Positions 1-8,800 of a stretch of 64,000 bases of DNA are shown one piece after another. The stretch is taken from positions 62,001 to 126,000 of the forward strand of contig NZ_LRRU01000007.1 in the NCBI RefSeq assembly GCF_001641615.1. Direction: 5' to 3'. Positions within the stretch are counted from its first letter, which is position 1, and the number at the start of each line of letters is the position of its first letter. Position numbers and translations under genes: made by a program. Under the pieces are notes generated by a model. It worked only from the letters and a program-made list of their open reading frames with translations, was not told the origin of the DNA and made no database searches. Source of the DNA: Pseudoalteromonas gelatinilytica. Its GTDB lineage: Bacteria; Pseudomonadota; Gammaproteobacteria; Enterobacterales; Alteromonadaceae.

Positions 1-47
1 CGGGGATGGATTGCATCATGGTGAAAGACGGCAAAATCCAACTTTAG
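1..47 (+). CDS. 3' end of an unidentified gene (partial)
   Basis: The frame starting at base 3 reads G-M-D-C-I-M-V-K-D-G-K-I-Q-L and stops at TAG 45-47. It is the last 14 residues of a gene whose body lies outside the window. The tail is too short to assign to a family. It lies 71 bases before the exported mutarotase, so it may belong to the sugar-catabolism locus, for example a further step of arabinose oxidation. That is a guess from position only. Confidence 0.55.
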   Translation, partial: GMDCIMVKDGKIQL

Positions 48-74
48 CGATTAAATTTGCAATGACACCTGTAT

Positions 75-99
75 TTGTATTATAAAACTATAAATACAA
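75..99. promoter_or_regulatory. Inverted repeat TTGTATT-N11-AATACAA before the mutarotase gene
   Basis: A perfect 7-base inverted repeat (75-81 and 93-99) sits 19 bases before the ATG at 119. Its TTGTATTA half resembles the AT-rich sites found before the other transcription units of the arabinan locus (10730, 11001, 19695), so it is a candidate operator for the GntR-type regulator at 22702. The sequence is visible; the binding protein is inferred. Confidence 0.4.
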
Positions 100-118
100 T
101 TACAAAAAGGTTATTCAT

Positions 119-1330
119 ATGTCATTGCAATGTGTTTTCCAAGGTTTAAAAACAACTCATCAAACAGCCAGTTCGAACACGAAAAAGTCGCGCGGGCTTT
201 ATGCATTGTTGGTGACATGTGGGATTGCCCTTACACCAGCGTGTGCTCATCAAGGAGACAATATGACGACTTCCCCTTCAGCATCAATGACGGCCTATGG
301 CGTACTTGCTGATCAAACGCCAGTTAATCAAGTAACGCTGACTAACAGCAATGGTATTAGCGTTGATGTGATCAACTACGGCGGCATTATCACGCGTATT
401 GAAACGCCAGATGCAAAAGGCGAAATGGGTAATATTGTACTGGGTTTAGATAACCTAGAAGCGTACACAAAAGCGACAACTTACTACGGTGCAATCATCG
501 GTCGTTTTGGTAACCGTATCGCAAACGGTAAATTCACCTTAAATGGCACTGAATACCAATTAGCGACTAACGATGGTGACAACCATTTACATGGTGGTGT
601 GCAAGGTTTCGACAAAAAAGTGTGGAACATGACACCGTTCACGACGCAAAACAGCGCAGGTGTAACCTTAAGTTTAGTGAGCCCTGATGGTGACCAAGGT
701 TACCCGGGTGAAGTGACGACAGAAGTGACTTACACGCTAACGAACAACAACACGCTAGATATGCAGTTTATTGCTACAACAAGCAAGCCGACCATAATCA
801 ATATGACGCAACACAGCTACTTTAACCTAGCGGGTAAAGGCGACATTCTTGATCACCAAATGCAAATTAACGCAAAAGCAATTACGCCTGTGGATGGCGG
901 CTTGATCCCAACTGGTGAGTTGATGGATGTGGCTGGCACACCGTTTGACTTCCGTACTGCTAAAGCAATCGGTCAAGATATCAAAGCAAGCAATGAACAA
1001 CTGAAACTTGGTAAAGGTTATGACCATAACTTTGTGCTTAAAGACACGCCAAGCAATGAACTTGTTGAAGCGGCGACGGTTTACGAAGCAAACTCAGGCC
1101 GTACGTTAACAGTTTACACAGAAGAGCCTGCAGTACAGTTTTATTCAGGTAACTTCTTAGACGGTAGTACTCAGCAAGCGTCTGGCTTAGTGCATAATTT
1201 TAGAAGTGGTTTTTGTTTAGAGCCACAGCATTTCCCTGATGCACCTAATCAGCCAACGTTCCCAAGCACAACATTACTGCCAGGTGACGTGTATTCAACA
1301 CGCATCGTGTACGAATTTGGTACAAAATAA
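119..1330 (+). CDS. galM: Exported aldose 1-epimerase (mutarotase)
   Basis: Interconverts alpha and beta anomers of free aldoses, here probably arabinose released in the periplasm. The GalM family features are present: NHLHGG at about residues 155-160, the catalytic His in QHSYFNL (H232) and the catalytic Glu in GFCLEPQ (about E368). Unlike cytosolic GalM, the protein has about 45 extra N-terminal residues with a hydrophobic stretch (26-42) ending in ACA-H, which looks like a signal peptide with a long basic leader. The ATG at 119 has only a weak AAAGG site. The next in-frame ATG (codon 49) follows AAGGAGAC and could give a cytosolic form, but that would discard the signal sequence. The gene lies 12 bases before a GH43 gene, so the two are probably co-transcribed. 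Confidence 0.87.
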   Translation: MSLQCVFQGLKTTHQTASSNTKKSRGLYALLVTCGIALTPACAHQGDNMTTSPSASMTAYGVLADQTPVNQVTLTNSNGISVDVINYGGIITRIETPDAKGEMGNIVLGLDNLEAYTKATTYYGAIIGRFGNRIANGKFTLNGTEYQLATNDGDNHLHGGVQGFDKKVWNMTPFTTQNSAGVTLSLVSPDGDQGYPGEVTTEVTYTLTNNNTLDMQFIATTSKPTIINMTQHSYFNLAGKGDILDHQMQINAKAITPVDGGLIPTGELMDVAGTPFDFRTAKAIGQDIKASNEQLKLGKGYDHNFVLKDTPSNELVEAATVYEANSGRTLTVYTEEPAVQFYSGNFLDGSTQQASGLVHNFRSGFCLEPQHFPDAPNQPTFPSTTLLPGDVYSTRIVYEFGTK

Positions 1331-1342
1331 AGGAACACAAAC

Positions 1343-3289
1343 GTGAAAACAACAAAGCTTAAAAGCGCAATGCAAAAGGCTGGCTTAGCTAGCCTATTTG
1401 CCTTGTCGTTTGGCGCTCTGACGGGCTGTCAGACTACGGCTGGAGACAACACAGCCAAAGCAGATGTCGCAGCCACAGCAAAAGCGCCAATTCAAGATGA
1501 TGGTATTTTTACTAATCCTCTTTTCCCAAATGGCGCCGATCCATGGCTTGAGTATTGGGATGGTAACTATTACCTAACTACAACAACGTGGACTTCTGAG
1601 TTAGTGATGCGTAAATCACCAACATTAGCGGGCCTTGCTGATGCAACACCTATCAATGTTTGGTCTGATTCGAACCCTGAGCGTTGCTGTAACTTCTGGG
1701 CGTTTGAATTCCATCGTCTAAAAGGGCCAAACGGCTACCGTTGGTACATGATGTACACAGCCGGTACTGATGGCACTTTAGATAACCAACACTTAAACGT
1801 ATTAGAAAGTGCCGGTGACGATCCTATGGGTCCATACGAATACAAGGGCGCATTAATGCCTAACGTATGGAACATCGACGGTAACTACCTAACATACAAA
1901 GACAAGCTATATGTAATTTACTCTCAATGGCAGGGCGATCAGCAATTAAACATTATTGCTGAAATGGAAAACCCATGGACTCTGAAGAAGAACTCACCGC
2001 ATACGGTGATCACGCGTCCTGAGCTAGATTGGGAAATCAGTGGTCGTAAAGTAACTGAAGGCGCTGAAATTTTACAGCACAATGGCCGTACGTTTATGAC
2101 GTACTCAGCAAGCTTCTGTAATACTCCTGATTACAAACTAGGTATGCTTGAGCTTGTTGGTGACGATCCGCTTAAAGCGAGCAGCTGGAAAAAATACGAA
2201 AAGCCAGTATTTGAGCGTACAGAAGAAGTGTTTGGCCCAGGTCACAACGGCTTTTTCACATCGCCAGACGGCACAGAAGATTGGTTAGTTTATCACGGTA
2301 ATGATTCGGTAGAGCACGGTTGTAGTGCGACGCGTTCATTACGTGCGCAAAAATTCACTTGGAACGACGATGGCACACCAAGCTTTGGTAAACCATTAAC
2401 ACCAGGCGTTGAAGTAGCTCCGCCATCAGGTGAATACGGCCCACTGGTAACGCGAGTGCAAGGTCAACGTTACCAATTAGTGAATGCAACAAGCGGCTTA
2501 TGTTTAGACATTGCAGCTGATCCACAAGATGCACGTGCAGTTCAACGTCAGTGTGCAAGCACCAATGGTCAATGGGTTATTGATGCAACAACAGATGGTT
2601 TTGTTCGTTTAGCTAACCGTGAAGACAGCAAGTTCTTAGAGCTTGAAAGCTGTAATGACGCAGATAACGCTAAAGTACAATCTGCAGCATGGCGCAATAA
2701 CTTCTGTCAGCAATGGAAAGTAGCACCAAGTACAGATGGTAATGTCTCTATTACTAACCGTTACACAGGCAAGCCATTAGCGGTTGCTGGTTGTTCTGCC
2801 GCACAAAACCAAGCGGTTTTACAGCAAAGCGACGCAACAGCGTGTGGCGACTGGCAATTACGCCCTATGGGCAGTGTTGTCGTATTAAGCCAACAAAGTG
2901 GTAAAGCACTTAGCGTGGCTGGTACGGTTAAAGCGGGTACCAATGTTGAGCAACAAGCTTTTACGCATAAAGATGCACAGCAATGGTTCTTCACACCAAC
3001 AGATACAGGCTATGTAAGCCTTAAACAAAGCGCTGATAGCGAGTTCTGTGCTGCGGTAGCTGATAACGCCTTAGTACCAGGTGCCAACGTAGAAATGGCG
3101 TCTTGTGCAGCGAAAACAGCACAGTGGCGTATTGCTCCGGTAGAAGGCGGTGGTGTTATGCTGATCAACCGCTACACAAAACAAGCGCTTGGTTTAAGTA
3201 ACTGTGGTTTAGCTGAAAACACTAACTTCGCACAACAACCTGATTTAGGTAACAAGTGCCAAGTGTTCCATCTGCGTGAACCAAATTAA
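1343..3289 (+). CDS. GH43 arabinofuranosidase-type lipoprotein with six-repeat ricin-like C-terminus
   Basis: The start is GTG with AAAGGA upstream. An LTGC lipobox puts the lipidated cysteine at C29, so the enzyme is probably surface or outer-membrane anchored. Residues about 55-365 form a five-bladed-propeller GH43 domain with expected acidic residues at D66 (GADPW), D180 (NID) and E240 (VTEGAE). This pattern and the ADPW opening match the exo-alpha-L-arabinofuranosidase branch and are shared with the single-domain enzyme at 19741. Residues about 370-648 contain six QxW-like units (QWVI, QWKV, DWQL, QWFF, QWRI, FHL), consistent with two beta-trefoil ricin B-type lectin domains that bind arabinan side chains. 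Substrate is inferred from context. It follows the mutarotase and ends at a strong terminator. Confidence 0.88.
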   Translation: MKTTKLKSAMQKAGLASLFALSFGALTGCQTTAGDNTAKADVAATAKAPIQDDGIFTNPLFPNGADPWLEYWDGNYYLTTTTWTSELVMRKSPTLAGLADATPINVWSDSNPERCCNFWAFEFHRLKGPNGYRWYMMYTAGTDGTLDNQHLNVLESAGDDPMGPYEYKGALMPNVWNIDGNYLTYKDKLYVIYSQWQGDQQLNIIAEMENPWTLKKNSPHTVITRPELDWEISGRKVTEGAEILQHNGRTFMTYSASFCNTPDYKLGMLELVGDDPLKASSWKKYEKPVFERTEEVFGPGHNGFFTSPDGTEDWLVYHGNDSVEHGCSATRSLRAQKFTWNDDGTPSFGKPLTPGVEVAPPSGEYGPLVTRVQGQRYQLVNATSGLCLDIAADPQDARAVQRQCASTNGQWVIDATTDGFVRLANREDSKFLELESCNDADNAKVQSAAWRNNFCQQWKVAPSTDGNVSITNRYTGKPLAVAGCSAAQNQAVLQQSDATACGDWQLRPMGSVVVLSQQSGKALSVAGTVKAGTNVEQQAFTHKDAQQWFFTPTDTGYVSLKQSADSEFCAAVADNALVPGANVEMASCAAKTAQWRIAPVEGGGVMLINRYTKQALGLSNCGLAENTNFAQQPDLGNKCQVFHLREPN

Positions 3290-3315
3290 GTTATAAGTAA
3301 AAAATCGACTCAACC

Positions 3316-3346
3316 AAAGCCACTTCATTTATGAGTGGCTTTTTTT
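3316..3346 (+). terminator. Intrinsic terminator after the mutarotase/GH43 operon
   Basis: Stem AAAGCCACT / AGTGGCTTT (3316-3324, 3334-3342) with a 9-base loop, followed by a T run, 26 bases after the GH43 stop codon. Confidence 0.9.
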
Positions 3347-3493
3347 ATAGCCTTCAGCCTTCAGCTGTCAGTTTTTAGCTGAGCGGTGGAGGATGTTGGT
3401 GATATGTCTGTCTGATCGTAGGGTGTTGATTTCATGACGCGCCAAGCAAGCGTGACACCTACCGCATTACTTACCTGTTCATTCTTCGGGTAG

Positions 3494-3520
3494 GTTGGTT
3501 TGAGCGAAGCGAAAGCCAAC
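3494..3520. repeat. REP-like palindromic intergenic element
   Basis: GTTGG at 3494 and CCAAC at 3516 flank the core GCGAAGC to form an imperfect palindrome. This resembles the widely dispersed proteobacterial intergenic palindrome with a GCGAAGC core. The surrounding 3350-3545 stretch has no gene I can support. Confidence 0.5.
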
Positions 3521-3641
3521 ATAATCCATCTACACCTTTTCATGCCCTACATTGCATATAAAACCCCACGTAGGAGGTACTTTAGTGCCGAATTTTGTCC
3601 ATCACATAATCTTCACGACTAAAGCCGTTCTACAATGCACT

Positions 3642-3753
3642 CCTAGAACCTAGAACCTAGAACCTAGAGCCTAGAACCTAGAGCCTAGAACCTAGAACCT
3701 AGAACCTAGAACCTAGAACCTAGAACCTAAAACCTAAAACCTAAAACCTAAAT
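3642..3753. repeat. Tandem heptamer array CCTAGAA, 16 units
   Basis: Sixteen consecutive 7-base units: ten CCTAGAA, two CCTAGAG, then three CCTAAAA and one CCTAAAT at the right end. The array abuts the 3' end of the DUF4019 gene at 3761. The 7-base period without spacers excludes CRISPR. It is likely a slippage-prone microsatellite. Confidence 0.95.
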
Positions 3754-3760
3754 ATAACCC

Positions 3761-4156
3761 CTAATTAATAAAATAACCGATAGGTTGCCATTGGCCACTA
3801 CGTTTGCTGAGGCTAACTGTTTCAACAGCATGATCTTTATTCATAAATTGGCTTTGAAACTGAATGATTACGTATTCGCCATCAGGTGTTCCGGGCAAAG
3901 AGTCGTAATTCATCAGGCTTAAATTCTTACGTAAAACCACCTTGCCAAGCGGTACCCGAACTTGTTTTAACGCTTTACTCCAGTTGCTTTGTGGCATTGT
4001 TTGTTTAAATAATGAGTCTGCTTGCTGCCAACTTTGCTGATACTGACCGTTGTCGATTAACGCAAGCCAGCTTTTAGCGCGATGAATAACTTCGAGCTCC
4101 TCAGCATGTGCACAAAAGCAGCTTAAAAAAATGATTAGTAAGAGCGTTTTTCTCAT
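3761..4156 (-). CDS. DUF4019 family secreted protein
   Basis: A 131-residue protein with a signal peptide (MRKTLLLIIFLSCFCAHA, cleavage after AHA). The rest matches the DUF4019 pattern I recall: a helical AKSWLALIDNGQYQQSW start, W-x-x-A-L-x-x-V-R-x-P-L-G in the middle, then LPGTPDGEYVIIQFQ and a final GYFI. Family members are small periplasmic proteins of unknown function. A paralogue follows at 4331-4765 on the same strand, with the same length and motifs, so this is a tandem duplication. Its 3' end abuts the heptamer array. Confidence 0.85.
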   Translation of the reverse strand: MRKTLLLIIFLSCFCAHAEELEVIHRAKSWLALIDNGQYQQSWQQADSLFKQTMPQSNWSKALKQVRVPLGKVVLRKNLSLMNYDSLPGTPDGEYVIIQFQSQFMNKDHAVETVSLSKRSGQWQPIGYFIN

Positions 4157-4330
4157 AGCAATTCCATTTACTTGTTGTTTATTTAGTACGTCTTGAAGTG
4201 TTTTTATGTTACGACGACGAACAATAAATACTATTCATCAATTGTGCGGTTTATTTTCCCGCAGATACGTATTTTGACTGCCGATAACTCTTACAGCACA
4301 AAGCCTAAGGGCGCTTTGCGCTGCTCTATA

Positions 4331-4765
4331 CTAATCGATCAGATAGCCTAATGGGTGCCAGCCATCGGCGGCTTTGCTAAGGCTGAGTGTTTCAACAACT
4401 GCCTCTTTATTCATAAACTCGGTTTGAAACTTGACTACTAAATACTCACCATTTGGCAGGCCGGGTAATGAGCTATACTCTGCTGTGCCAAAATAGGTGC
4501 GAGACATAACTCGGCCTAAAGGAACGCGTATTTGATCTAAGGCTGTTTGCCAGCGAGCTTTGGGCGTGTTGTTTTGAAAAACCTGATCAGCTTGCTGCCA
4601 GCTCTCGTGGTATTCTCCAGAATCAACCAAGGTTAACCATGCTCTTGCTGTTGAGATAGGGCTTGTTTCTTCAGCTGAGGTGAAAAAGCACACCAATAAC
4701 GATGCCAGTAAAAACAGTTTTTGTAGCGTAAATCCATTTACAGAAAGTAATAAAATTTGACGCAT
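4331..4765 (-). CDS. DUF4019 family secreted protein, paralogue
   Basis: A 144-residue protein with a longer N-terminus, a hydrophobic segment (about 15-30) ending in TSAEE, and a mature part that aligns end to end with the neighbour at 3761. Shared blocks include A-R-A-W-L-T-L-V-D-S-G-E-Y, IRVPLGRV, SLPGLPNGEYLVVKFQTEFMNKE and the final GYLID. The function of DUF4019 is unknown to me. It is upstream of its paralogue on the minus strand with a 174-base gap, so the two may be read separately. Confidence 0.85.
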   Translation of the reverse strand: MRQILLLSVNGFTLQKLFLLASLLVCFFTSAEETSPISTARAWLTLVDSGEYHESWQQADQVFQNNTPKARWQTALDQIRVPLGRVMSRTYFGTAEYSSLPGLPNGEYLVVKFQTEFMNKEAVVETLSLSKAADGWHPLGYLID

Positions 4766-5114
4766 AAGACGCCCTCACTTCGTTCATAGGGTGAATTCAT
4801 AATACGAATGAGTTGGTTAATTTCTATACTAAAAAAGTGCTAGGAAAGGCTTTTTAGTGGGATTTAAGTGTTGTTTTTTATTTGAACGGTCTTTGTCATT
4901 GAGTTCGTAAAGTGGCTATGTAGGTTAGGTCGTTAATTTTATGCTGTTGATTTATTGAACAAAACAAGTTGTTTTAACAGCTACTAAATGTAACGACAAT
5001 GACCCTAAATAACACCTATTTTTACTGCTAAGGAAGTTTCGTATTTGCGTGCTCGATATTTCAGAGCCCGCATACTCACTGGGTTTTGACCCTTTTTTGG
5101 GTTTTTTGAGAAAA

Positions 5115-5236
5115 GTTAGCGAGGGTAAAGTTGCAAGAGTAAAGTGAGCATGAGAGGGAGTTAGCGAGGGTAAAGTTGCAAGAGTAAAGTGAGCATGAAA
5201 GGGAGTTAGCGAGATGAAAGCGACAAGAGTAAAGCT
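5115..5236. repeat. 45-base tandem repeat, about 2.7 units
   Basis: Units begin at 5115, 5160 and 5205 with GTTAGCGAG. The first two are nearly identical over 45 bases; the third is partial and diverged. They sit in the 517-base gap between the second DUF4019 gene and the coiled-coil gene, where I see no coding sequence. Confidence 0.9.
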
Positions 5237-5279
5237 TGAGACTTAAAGCTTATAGCTCAAAACTTACAGCTTAAAGCTT
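5231..5279. repeat. Degenerate AAGCTT/AGCTT-rich tract
   Basis: Repeated, imperfect AGCTT-containing words (AAAGCTTGAG, TTAAAGCTTATAGCTC, CAGCTTAAAGCTTC) continue directly from the 45-base repeats up to the stop of the next gene. It is probably a decayed short-unit repeat. Confidence 0.6.
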
Positions 5280-5282
5280 CTA

Positions 5283-5702
5283 TCACACCAGCACGCTCAT
5301 TAGCACTCCAGGGTCGCTAATACCTGCTTCTTTTAGCGCATCGCTAATTGATTGGCTAAGAGACATTATTTGCGTTTGGATTTCCATCACCATCTTGGTC
5401 TGTGTTTCAACTTGCACTTTTACAGCTTCATCTTCTTGGTTTTTGAGCGCTTGCAGTTTGGCTAATTGCTCTTTGGCGAGTTCGAGTTGTTCTTTGAGCT
5501 TTTCAAGTTGCTCAACCATTTTGCGAATATGCGCGGGGAGTTCGCTAGATACTTCTTCTTTTTGAGCGGGCTCTACTTCACGACCAGAGAGTTTATTCAT
5601 CTCTTGGCTGCTAAGTTTGTAGCCTACTTTTGAGTGGGTATGACTGCTTGCTGTGCTTGCGTTTGAGATAGTTAGCGCACTTGCTAATGAGTTAATAGCC
5701 AT
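5283..5702 (-). CDS. Hypothetical small coiled-coil protein (FlxA-like)
   Basis: From the ATG at 5702 it encodes about 139 residues: a short serine-rich N-terminus, then a long lysine/glutamate heptad helix (VEQLEKLKEQLELAKEQLAKLQA) and a second amphipathic helix with several Met and Gln. Composition and length recall FlxA-type proteins, but I cannot identify it firmly. The frame extends upstream to a GTG at 5780, but that start lies inside the terminator hairpin at 5762-5789, so I prefer 5702. No strong ribosome site is seen. It is downstream of the large GH43 gene, separated by that terminator. Confidence 0.6.
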   Translation of the reverse strand: MAINSLASALTISNASTASSHTHSKVGYKLSSQEMNKLSGREVEPAQKEEVSSELPAHIRKMVEQLEKLKEQLELAKEQLAKLQALKNQEDEAVKVQVETQTKMVMEIQTQIMSLSQSISDALKEAGISDPGVLMSVLV

Positions 5703-5761
5703 AATAAGAGCGATGAAAGTGAATGATATGTATGTATCGGCAAAAGGTACTAAAGCTTTAG

Positions 5762-5789
5762 AAAAAAGCCGGGTTTTCACCCGGCTTTT
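5762..5789 (-). terminator. Intrinsic terminator after the large GH43 gene
   Basis: Perfect 10-base arms AAAAGCCGGG / CCCGGCTTTT with a 6-base loop. On the minus strand a T run follows. It is located 44 bases past the stop of the gene at 5833-9252. Confidence 0.92.
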
Positions 5790-5832
5790 CCAGACAACAA
5801 ATAGTTGAGGTGAGGCAGCTCACCTCACTTTG

Positions 5833-8800
5833 TTACTCTTGTGCAGCAGCTGCATCAAAGAGTGCTTTTATTTCTTCAGCGCTAATCGCACCGTTGAAAA
5901 TTTTCAGTTCATCGATAGCACCGTGGTATGGCGTATCCCAGTAGTTAACACCTAGAGCAAACTCATTTGTTTCACCAGGAACCGTGAATACACGTGGGAA
6001 GCCATCGGTTTCTAGCTGTAGTTCACCGTTAACGTACATCTTCAGCACATCACCGTTTGTACCATCAACAGTGAAAGCAACATGTGTCCACTCTTTTGCA
6101 GGAATACGGCTATCTAGTTCTGCATTATCGAAGAAGGCACCGTTATTTGCCCATAAACGCGTTAGCGCTGAGCCTGCCATCGATGGTACATAACTTAACC
6201 ATGCGTTTGCACTTGCACCGGCAAAGAACGTTGTTGTGTAATCTGTGAAGCTTTCTGGTTTAAGCCACATAGATACAGAGTAGTCATTAGTCGTGATTAG
6301 GTTATCCGGTAAACGAACACCTGAACCTTCTAGGAATACTGCTTGACCAATTACACCGTCAACATAGCTTACGCTACCGCCAGTATTATTGATGAAACCA
6401 CCCGTTGATTTACCCGCCGCGTATGCGCCGTTTAATGCAGTTAGGTCACCTTCAAAGCTGTATTCAGCAGGTGCAAGTGATTTTAAGGTTACATCGAATG
6501 ACTTAGTATCAGTAAAGTCTTTGTACTTAATGGTTGCAGTTAATGTTACAACTTGGTCGCCAGCAGACGCACTTGGTTGTGTCACAACAGCCGTGCCGTT
6601 AACTGGTTTTAAGTACTCTTCGTTGTTTGACGTCCAGCTAATACCAGATACAAATGGACCTACTCGTGGTAATTCAAAGCTATCACGTACTGCAGAAACA
6701 TCACCTAAATCAAGCGCATCTGTAATGAAGTCTTCGAATTTAGTCGGATCTGTCAGGTTATTGATAGCCGCACCATTGATATCTAAGCCGTTTAGCGCAT
6801 AGTCATAGACGATAAATTCATCAATTTGACCTTGGAAAGGTAAGTCCCAACCGTAGTTCACACCCAGCGCAAAGTTACCTGCTTGTGTGCTAAAGAAATC
6901 AGGACGTGGCATCGTACCTGAGCGTACACCATCACGATAAAGTGTCGCTGTGCCATTAGCATAAGTGATGGCAATATGATTCCAATCCATTACCGCTGGT
7001 GAGTCAGAGATGATTTGGTTCCACATATCTGTGCCATCATCAGCTAAGTAACGACTCCAAAGCATTGGTGTTGTTGTAAAGTGGGTACTACCTGGGATCA
7101 AGCTCATCCAACGTGCATCAGAGGTTGCCGCGAAGAATGTAGGCGTGAAGTTAGTCAGTACAGTTGGCTTAAACCAGTATGAAATAGTGTACTCATCGCC
7201 AGTAACAAGATCATCAGGTAAACGAACACCCGTTGCACCATCAAAGTTAAATGCTTTACCTGTTTGACCTTCAGCGTAGGCTGCTGTACCAGCACCCACA
7301 TTTAGCATGCTGTTGTCTGTTACACCCGCATCATCAAGGTTTCCTAAGCCATCACTGAGTGAATCTTCAAATGCATAGTGTGCAATCGCATTTTTAAACT
7401 CAGGGCGCGCTTCAATATTTACATTGAATGTTTTGGTTGTGCTTTCACCGTTTAATGAAATATTAGCCGTTAACGTAACTGCTTTATCACCGCGATCTGG
7501 CGTTGGAATAAATACCGAACCTTCACTGGTGATGTAGTACTCATCACTACTTTCCCAGTTAATTGCAGCACCGTCTTTACCTTTTGTTGGTAATGAGTAG
7601 CCTTCGTCTGCAATTGATAATTCAGTTTTAATATCTAGCGCTTCTTGAACAGTACCTAGTACGTTAGCTGTATCTGTGATTTCATCACGTTTACTTGCCC
7701 AAATGGTTGCACCTTCGCTTGATGTTGCAGATACAGTGACCGCCATCGCTTTAGTTGCATCATCCCATTGCCATTTAGCCACACCAAAGTACGTACCAGA
7801 ATCTAACTCAAGCTTAATATTTGAGTCATCAATCATGTACCAGATACCTGGATCATCACCGGTTACTGAGTGATCTTCGTTTAAAGCAATATGCATTGAA
7901 CGAATAGCATCTGTATTTACATCGTTACCATGGTTGATAAATTTGTAATAACCATAAAGTTCATCTGCCACAACCATGTTGTCGCCTTCAAGCGGCACAT
8001 AGCGCTGCGGTGAAGCCATAGGCCAACCTAATGAGTTAATGAACATTTCATGTACGCGAACTTGGTGCGCTTCTGAAATGGTTGGGAACTCAGTCGATGT
8101 TTGCGGGAAACGCGTATGCGTTACTAAAATATGGCGACCTGTCGCTTCATCGTAGTAAGCAGAGTTATGACCTGGTGATTGGTAGCCCCATGCTGGTGCT
8201 GTTTCGCCAAGCTCTTGTGTATACTCAAAGCCGCCCATTAGTTTTTCACCAACTTCTAAGCCACCTAATGTTGAAATATCGTTACCTGCGTTATCTAGGT
8301 AAGGACCATCTGGTGTTTTAGAACGAGCAACACGAATGTTGTAACCATCATTTAGCGCAAAACCAGCTACTGAGTAGAATAAGTAGTAGTATTCACTTTC
8401 TGGGCTGTACATAACAAATGCACCTTCCATTGCACGGAAGTCGCCGCCTACTAGCTTTTTACCATAGCCTTGACCAGCTTCAGGCATACCCGTTTCTTCG
8501 TCCATTGCTAGTACGAAAATACCGCCAGAGTATGAACCGTAAACCATCCAAAGTTTACCGTCAGCATCATAGAATGCCGCTGGATCGATTACGTTAGGAT
8601 CAACGGCACCATTCCATGTCGTTTGGCCGTTATCAAGTGGGTAAGCTGTAAATTCAGCTTCTGAGCGATAACCACTGCGTAAGAAAATACCTTTGTTTTT
8701 GTATGGGCCTTCAATATTGTCAGCTTCAGCTAAACCAAGGTAAGAGCGGTTCCAGCACACTTCATCAACCACATCTGCGGTATCTGGGTTATCTTGTGCA

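Noticed and set aside
3361-3543. Possible 60-residue minus-strand ORF
   Set aside because: It reads through the REP-like palindrome and has no ribosome site. Its peptide is the translation of a common intergenic repeat.
3642-3753. CRISPR-like repeat array
   Set aside because: The period is 7 bases with no spacers, and no cas genes are near.
5703-5780. Upstream GTG start of the coiled-coil gene
   Set aside because: The start lies inside the terminator hairpin of the large GH43 gene, and the extension adds no leader typical of the family.
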